A DNA stretch of 64,000 nt from Puccinia triticina. Its lineage: Eukaryota > Basidiomycota > Pucciniomycetes > Pucciniales > Pucciniaceae. Numbering within the stretch: the stretch's first letter is position 1; each line of letters starts with the position of its first letter. The translations under genes were made by a program, and so were the position numbers. Shown here piece after piece: positions 58,214-64,000 of this stretch. The stretch is taken from NCBI RefSeq assembly GCF_026914185.1, contig NC_070560.1, positions 4,579,501 to 4,643,500 on the forward strand, read 5' to 3'. The notes below the pieces were generated by a model. That model was given only the letters and a program-made list of their open reading frames with translations. It ran no database searches and was not told the origin of the DNA.

Positions 58214-60521
58214 ATGAATACAGCTTGTCATTCTTTCTTGCTTGCCACAGCTTTTTCTCTAATTTACTCTTTAGATTTATCCATTGGAACCTTTCCCTCA
58301 CCATATCACACTAGACTGGTGCCATCAACAAGTGCGTTTGTTGGCCCACCAGAGACAAACGTTTATGAATTTGGAGGTCTTGAAATACAAGATGTTCCAC
58401 TTTTGGGTCAACCTGAAAGGACAGAAACCAACCTATTCTCTGGTATAATAGATGAAGTTGATACATGGTATAACAAGTTGCATCCAGAAGGTGAGCAAAA
58501 AGCTTTTGACTCAAGGTCTAGTATCTATAAATTCAAACTGATCATTTACGTCTGTGAACACAGGCCATGGGTTCTTATATTATAATTATGGGAGATTGGA
58601 AGGAAATTCACCCCACTCAGCCTTAGTCGATGCACCAGAAGACAGTGCAAGGACAAGCACATTATTTCCAGGTCAAGTGGAGCTAAACAGTGAGTCATAA
58701 GACAGCACTCAAGTGAACTGCATCCACCATCCCATGAGCTGAAATGCATCGATTGGTTGGGGTTGACAAACACTAGCAGACAGAGAACAATCTAACGAAT
58801 CTCAGTGCAAATCATCAGTGGATAATTCTGCAAAGGTCACAGATCTCTTGATTTCTAAGAAACGCAAGAAACCAGATCAGACCAACACACCAAAATTTTC
58901 TCAGGAATTCCAATTGATGAAGGAAACCCAACCGGCTAGAAATACATTTCAGCAGCTTTTAAGCTCTGCAAGTCTGGAACCATTGAGACGTGCATATGAT
59001 CATAAGCTGGGGGACTTTGAAGTCAAACGTTTGGATGAAAAGTGGGATCACTTGCTTGCTTGGGCATCAACATACCTGGGGGATACTGGTAGTTCACCAG
59101 CCATCCATCATTTTATGCTGGGATTTCAAGATGGATTACAGAAAAACAGGCAAACACTACCGATTCCCAAGGCTTGCCAGCAGATAGAATTGAAAAGCCC
59201 ATCCATTGAGCTGTTCCAAACTTGGCAGAACAAAAAAAACAAAAACCCTCAATGTTGTACCTTCTTGATTCAACCAACAGGTGTGAGAGGCGGGCAAATA
59301 AACTATTCAAGACACCTCGGCTACAAGAAGATTAAAATAGCAGAAATTTTGGAAAACTTGATTTTGTTTCATGGGATTTCTATTTCGTCTGGGGCCAGCC
59401 AAAAGATTCTGGGCCGTCAGACAGAAGATAAGCTGGAGGACTTGTTGAAATGGTTTGAGCGTATTTTCTTAGAATACACTGAAGATGGTCCTCCGTTATT
59501 TGGCTGGTTTGAGGGAACATGGGAAGATGCAATAAATATCGACAAGCAATTCGGCGGTGTCAAGAAAGTGGTGTCCTTAGTGTTGCATGAATGGCATTGG
59601 AGCAGGACCAAGTCGACGCACAAGGCTGAATTGGCACTTTCATTACTGTGCTCTTGGTATCAGAAGAATTCTGATGTGAAGAAGGGCGGGCTGGACATCA
59701 TCAATCACCCTCAGAGTTACTGGAACTCAATCTATGAGATGTTTTGTATTCAAAAACGGCAGTTGGACAGGGAAAGTGGCGCCGTTTTTAAGGACAAAAC
59801 CAAACTAACCTCGATCACTCACAACATGGAAGAACTCAGACAATCGTTGTTCGATCTGATCAAATCAAGGTTCAAAGGCGAAAGTCTTGGTATCCCTGAA
59901 GAAATCAGAACAGACGTTGGCAACAAAGTGCAACGATATATCTTTACAAGCCGCTGCAATTTGTATCATGGAGAGAAGATCACTCTGGATGGGCTGCCCA
60001 ACTACCTCGTCCGGCTTGCGCACGCCCAAGCCACGCGTTCTGGCGTCGGCTTGCAGGAGTGTTTTGTTGGCTTGCGGGGCCTTGAAGGAAGGCACGACTC
60101 CAAGAAACACAAAGCCAAGTACCTCAACCGCAGAATCACCCACATCCTCGGGTATCTGACCGGCATATACAGCGTTGCATGTGAGCGTGTGGGCAGGCAA
60201 GTTCTGGAAAGATACGGCGAGCCTATGAGCTGGTTGATGACTCTGTTGTTCGACCCAAAGGGCCCCGGTGCCGTGCCCATCTTCGGCTGGACAACGATTC
60301 TGGGCCCTGCTCTGCAGTCGCCAGAACGCTTGTTCAGCCCGTTGCAAAAATACTTGTCAGTGAGGTTGAATCACCCAGGCAATCAATCAGACGTTGTGGG
60401 ATTCTTAACCTCAACTTTAGTTTTTAAATCTTGGTATGAGGAAACAGCTTCCAAGCACAACCTTTCCCATCCAATTGATCACCGACTTCCTTCCTATGAG
60501 GAGCTTTTTAGCGAGATTTGA
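58214..60521 (+). CDS. Predicted secreted orphan protein, 701 residues
   Basis: Proposed join 58214..58490, 58564..58689, 58819..60521; 2106 nt, 702 codons, GT-AG introns of 73 and 129 nt. The second donor is a strong GTGAGT. The N-terminus MNTACHSFLLATAFSLIY looks like a signal peptide: short polar start, ~14-residue hydrophobic core, then polar. Downstream the mature protein is soluble with no membrane segment. It contains a basic stretch KKRKKPD, then a long, probably helical body (LEDLLKWFERIFLEYTEDG, SLVLHEWHWSRTKSTHKAEL) and a conserved-looking C-terminal part (RYIFTSRCNLYHGEK, RRITHILGYLTGIYSVACER). I recognise no family. In a rust fungus this profile fits a secreted effector-like or cell-wall protein, but that is inference. 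If exon 1 were not used, the protein would be intracellular. Confidence 0.68.
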
Positions 60522-60872
60522 ATCGGCGATAGCCGTTCTTGGCTTTCTTGTCTTGCGTGGGCACCATTTTGAAATCTACAGCAGCAGTCCATTCCTGGAC
60601 TTTTATAGGCACTGACAGAACCTCTAAACGTCCCCCAAGAAGCTCGCATATCAACGAGCCCCATCTGCTACTTATTCCTCCTCTCACCACCTGTTGCACG
60701 CCTTCCAGTTTTTTTTTCTCGTCTATATATAATAGCACTTCCACACATCCACCCGTGTGATATGTTTGTTTTTGGAGGTTAATTTGATTCACTGAACGTA
60801 ATTTGATAAGTTAAGGAAGAAAAAAGAAAGCCAAAAGAAAGAAGCAAGAGGGGTAGATGAGAAAGGACGAGG
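60522..60872. other. Shared 3' region of two convergent genes
   Basis: The secreted-protein gene and FCP1 are tail to tail 351 bp apart; no gene or repeat is seen. A TATATATAATAG stretch at 60724-60735 may serve polyadenylation. Confidence 0.45.
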
Positions 60873-63800
60873 TTAAGAGTTCATGTTGCCTTCCATTTCG
60901 GCCGCCAAGGCGGACAAGAACTCGTCGTCTTCGGGGCTGAGTTGGTCGACGGAGGAGAGGTCGAGGGGCTTGACGAGCAGCCCGTCGGGGCTGTTAGCCT
61001 GGCGGGGCTGGTCGCAGGAGCCAGCCGACGCGGGGTTGAGGACAGACTGTTCGGGCGGGTCGGAGGGGTTGTCGATGAGGGGGACGACGAGCTTGAGTTT
61101 GGAGGATCTGGAGCGCGCGATGCGTTTGCGCTTGGAGAGCGGAGAGTCGGCGGCGGGGGCGTCGGGCTGCCCATGCGTCCGCAGGAGGGGGTCGTCGGAG
61201 GGCCGCGATGGCGGTCTGGAGGGGTCGCGGTTCGAGGGCGTGCGCGAGCGTTTGCGGGGCGGGCGATGGAGATCGGAGGAGGCCGAGGAGCGGTCGTCGA
61301 GGCTGTCTTCGTCGTCGTCTGACTCATCCAGGGCTGCCATCACTTCCGCCGTCGCTTCTTGCCAGTCCGCCGCCCCCATTCCCCACTCCTCCTGTATCCC
61401 CCCCTCGCCCTCTTCCTCCCCCTCGCCCTCTCCTCCCCCTCCTCCTCCTCCTGCGCCCGGTTCTGACGGCTCCGATGAAGCCGCATGCGGCCCCACGCGC
61501 CACGTATACCTCGCCTCCGCTGGCCGCGTCCATAGTAGTGCCGCGTCGTATAGCCATTTCGGCCCCACTATCGCCACGTTCGGTCGGCTTAATGCTTGGT
61601 TAACTTTCGAGGTACCCAGCTATACAAAGAATCTCATTAAACAAATCAACACTTTTCTCCGCTAATGTTGGTCGGGTCGAGAAGGGGATCAGACATAAAG
61701 GAAATCCGACTGACTTTGGCGGCAACTAAATGGGTGACTTTGGGCGACAGATGGGTGTAACAGCAAGCGCCGAACTGCTCGGCCAATTTCCAGGCATATT
61801 GTCTACAAAATATCAAGAACAAAAATGTCAAAGAGTAGCGGGAGAAGACAGAAGGGGAGGGGGGACGAACTGTTGGGAGACGGCTTCCATGGGCCAAAGA
61901 CTCGAGAAAGCGAGATGGGTACCGTGCAAGACGTCGTGCTTGATGGCCGAGATGACCATCTGTTCACCCAAACACACACCCCCAGTCAGATCTCTTTCTC
62001 TTTATATCTCGGGGATAACCATGAGCGGGGGCTTGGAGGGAGAGCGGAAGATCAGACTCAACTCTAGCATCAGCCTCTTCGATCGAGTCTTGGGAATAAA
62101 ACCCGCTATGGATATCGCCCAGGATCTAAATGCAAAAAAAAAGCGAAGAGTGCGTCAAGGAGGGGGCGAGAAAGAGAGGAAGGGAGGTGGCGCACGGTCT
62201 GGAGCCTGCTGAGTTCGGTATCGTGGTCGACGAGCACGGGGCGTTCGGGGCCGCGGAGCAGCTGATTGTCGTCGAACTCGTCCAAGCTGAGGTCGGTATT
62301 AGTGTCGGAGTCGTCGGCGGAGTCTGAGTCGAGGGCGGCGGGTTTGAGGGGGAGGGAGGAGGGGGGGCCGGGGTCAGGGGAAGAGGTCAGGTGGGGGGGC
62401 GCGGCGTCCTCTGGGGGACAGACGGCCGACGAGGAGGCGGCAGACGACGACGACGATGATGATGGGGAGGAGGAAGGGAGGATCGGGGGGACAGGAGTGA
62501 CGGCCCTGGAAGACGTGGTGGACTCGGCGCCGGTCTGGGAGCCGCGGGTGGCGACGCTGCTCGGCTGGCTCCGCCGGCGATGGGCCGCGCCGGCCTTGCG
62601 CTTGGCCTGCTCGTGCTGGGTCAACGCGATCTGTTTCTGCTTGAGCGGCCGGCTCAAGACCTGGTCGGCGATGAGCTTGGAGCGGGCGGACTTGGCCAGC
62701 TCTTCGGAGGTCGTCGTCTCCGCCGGCAGCGGCGCGCTCGCGGTGTCCGGGGCTTGCACGGTGGATGGCGGGGGCGCTGCAGAGGTCTCGCCGGCGTGGA
62801 CAGCCGCGATCGTCTCCCTCGTCGGGCCTGCGCCACCCGCGGCGCCTTCCGAGGCCCCGCCGGGCTGCTCGCCCTTCGCTAACGCACTCGTGGCCCCCGC
62901 GTCGTCCGTCACCGTCATCACCGGCAGCACGGCTATCGGGTCCTTCGGCGCAGATGCTGGCGCCGCGGCTTCGGGCTGGGTCGGGGGAGGAGGCTCGAGG
63001 GGCCGGGCGGGGGGCAGGAAGGCGCCGTTGATGTCCCCGATGCCCACAAAGAAATTGTCTAAAGTACGATCATCAAGATTCAGTCGTGCTGTGGTTTTTG
63101 GTCGTGGTAATGCAGCTCCAGAGGCTTACAGGGAAGAACGGAGACCAGGTTGGGGCTGTATTCCCACACGTCGCCCCGGTCGTCGATGATGACGACCATG
63201 CTGGTGTCGACAGGAAAGAGTCTGGTGATCGATTTCTGCGTCATACCTGAGGTGGATGGGGGCGGAATGTGAGTTGAATAATGGGAGGGCGGGAATGCTG
63301 ATGAGGAGACGTACTGCCGCTTTCGTCCCGACTGAGGATCCGGTCGCTGAAGATCTCGCCTGTCGGATCAATAATCTTACAGACAGCATCCGCATATGCC
63401 CTGGTCCCCATGGTATAGACGTGCATCTCATACTTATCCGCCAGGGAATGTAGGAAGTCTGCCAAACCAGGACTAGGGCATTGCTCAACGTCTTAGTATT
63501 TCATGGAGGAAATGGATATGGTGTCTGTAGGGCTCGGGGGGACTGACCGTTGTTTGAGGTAGTAGTAGCAGCCCTCGTTGGACAGGCTGGGCGGATCGTT
63601 GAGCTGGAACCTGCTGACGCCCTGGAGCGCGGGCCAGTTCGGGTTGGAGGGGTCGGCCATCCACTCGCCGACGGTGGGGTCGACGGTGGCATGGACGATG
63701 GTCTGGTCGAGATCGACGATCAGCGAGAGTTTCTGGGCCTTGAGCAGGCGCGTCCGGGTCTCCGACTCGAGTCGCTGGGCCTCCGAGACGGAGACGGTGA

Positions 63801-64000
63801 GGGTGGATGGGCCGTGGGACATGGGGATGCTTGCGCGGGAGGTCTCTGAGATGCCGGTGTAGTCGCCACTGGAGTGCAGAGGGTCAGCAGGCTGCGGTCT
63901 TTCCTGTTTGAGGGGGCTGGACGGACATGGTGAGGTCGCTGCCGCAGAGGGCGCACTGGCCGTGCCACTGGACGGCATGCGTGCAGGGCTCCTTGACCCG
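60873..64000 (-). CDS. FCP1: RNA polymerase II CTD phosphatase FCP1, 5' end cut
   Basis: Dephosphorylates the C-terminal repeat domain of RNA polymerase II, recycling the enzyme, in the nucleus. Proposed complement(join(60873..61619, 61715..61802, 61871..61959, 62063..62125, 62196..63058, 63130..63246, 63315..63472, 63548..63868,63927..>64000)); 840 codons in the window, every junction GT-AG and in phase. Order: Cys motif CTHAVQWHGQCALCG; FCPH catalytic DxDxT loop VDLDQTIVHATV; MHVYTMGTRAYAD; DRILSRDESGS; MVVIIDDRGDVWEYSPNL; FFVGIGDIN. Then comes a ~270-residue Ser/Pro/Asp-rich linker and helix LQTILGDIHSGFY. A BRCT domain follows (HGTHLAFSS, AWKLAEQFGACCYTHLSPKV, PKWLYDAALLW), then an acidic, Gly-rich and basic tail with a C-terminal acidic motif (LSPEDDEFLSALAAEMEG), the type that binds TFIIF. 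The start is beyond the right edge. Confidence 0.94.

Noticed and set aside
60883..61665. Plus-strand 260-codon frame opposite the FCP1 C-terminus
   Set aside because: Antisense shadow; low-complexity Gly/Arg/Ser peptide without domain.
62266..63189. Plus-strand 307-codon frame opposite FCP1
   Set aside because: GC-rich shadow of the FCP1 linker exon; the minus strand has catalytic motifs and consistent splice phases.
1..64000. tRNA, rRNA or riboswitch genes
   Set aside because: I looked for T-arm (GGTTCGA-like) and cloverleaf patterns and found none convincing; the GTTCGAA at about 45630 lies in the polymerase pseudogene.

Overview
This window looks like nuclear DNA of a basidiomycete, most probably a rust fungus (Pucciniales). 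That is inferred from intron-dense housekeeping genes (introns mostly 57-150 nt) set among AT-rich, repeat-rich DNA, a chromodomain Gypsy retrotransposon, many short inverted-repeat DNA elements, and two genes resembling the basidiomycete DUF6534 membrane family. No species-level marker was checked.

Layout. Bases 1-11200 are gene-rich: a RhoGAP protein (plus, 5' end outside the window), an mRNA cap guanine-N7 methyltransferase (plus, seven exons) and a frequenin/NCS-1 EF-hand calcium sensor (minus, seven exons). Bases 11200-45200 are a transposon graveyard. It holds a Gypsy element (13526-22649) capped by an inverted copy of its own 3' end, a decayed hAT transposase, an IS630/Tc1-type transposase relic and a LINE 3' end. 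It also holds at least ten small non-autonomous elements whose ends can be read to the base from target-site duplications (TSDs). From 33788 to 45202 lies an 11.4-kb interval bounded by long inverted repeats; its right repeat was itself hit by two later insertions. Bases 45200-45720 carry broken pieces of a DNA polymerase delta gene.

From 46500 onward genes return: a DUF6534-like membrane protein (minus), a 1-kb tandem-repeat element, a 404-residue orphan (plus), a second DUF6534-like gene (plus), a 701-residue predicted secreted orphan (plus), and the FCP1 RNA polymerase II CTD phosphatase (minus, running off the right edge). Exon joins were accepted only when splice sites, reading phase and family similarity agreed. 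The whole ABD1, NCS-1 and FCP1 models stay in frame across every junction.

The host genes do not form a pathway or cluster. Cap methyltransferase and FCP1 both act on RNA polymerase II transcription, but they lie about 52 kb apart and this is probably chance. The strongest unusual features are the Gypsy element with an inverted cap, a 7-bp-TSD fold-back family present three times, several unrelated small elements that each carry an internal palindromic tandem repeat, a GC-AG intron in NCS-1, and a possible UGA-CGG readthrough stop near the start of the Gypsy polyprotein.
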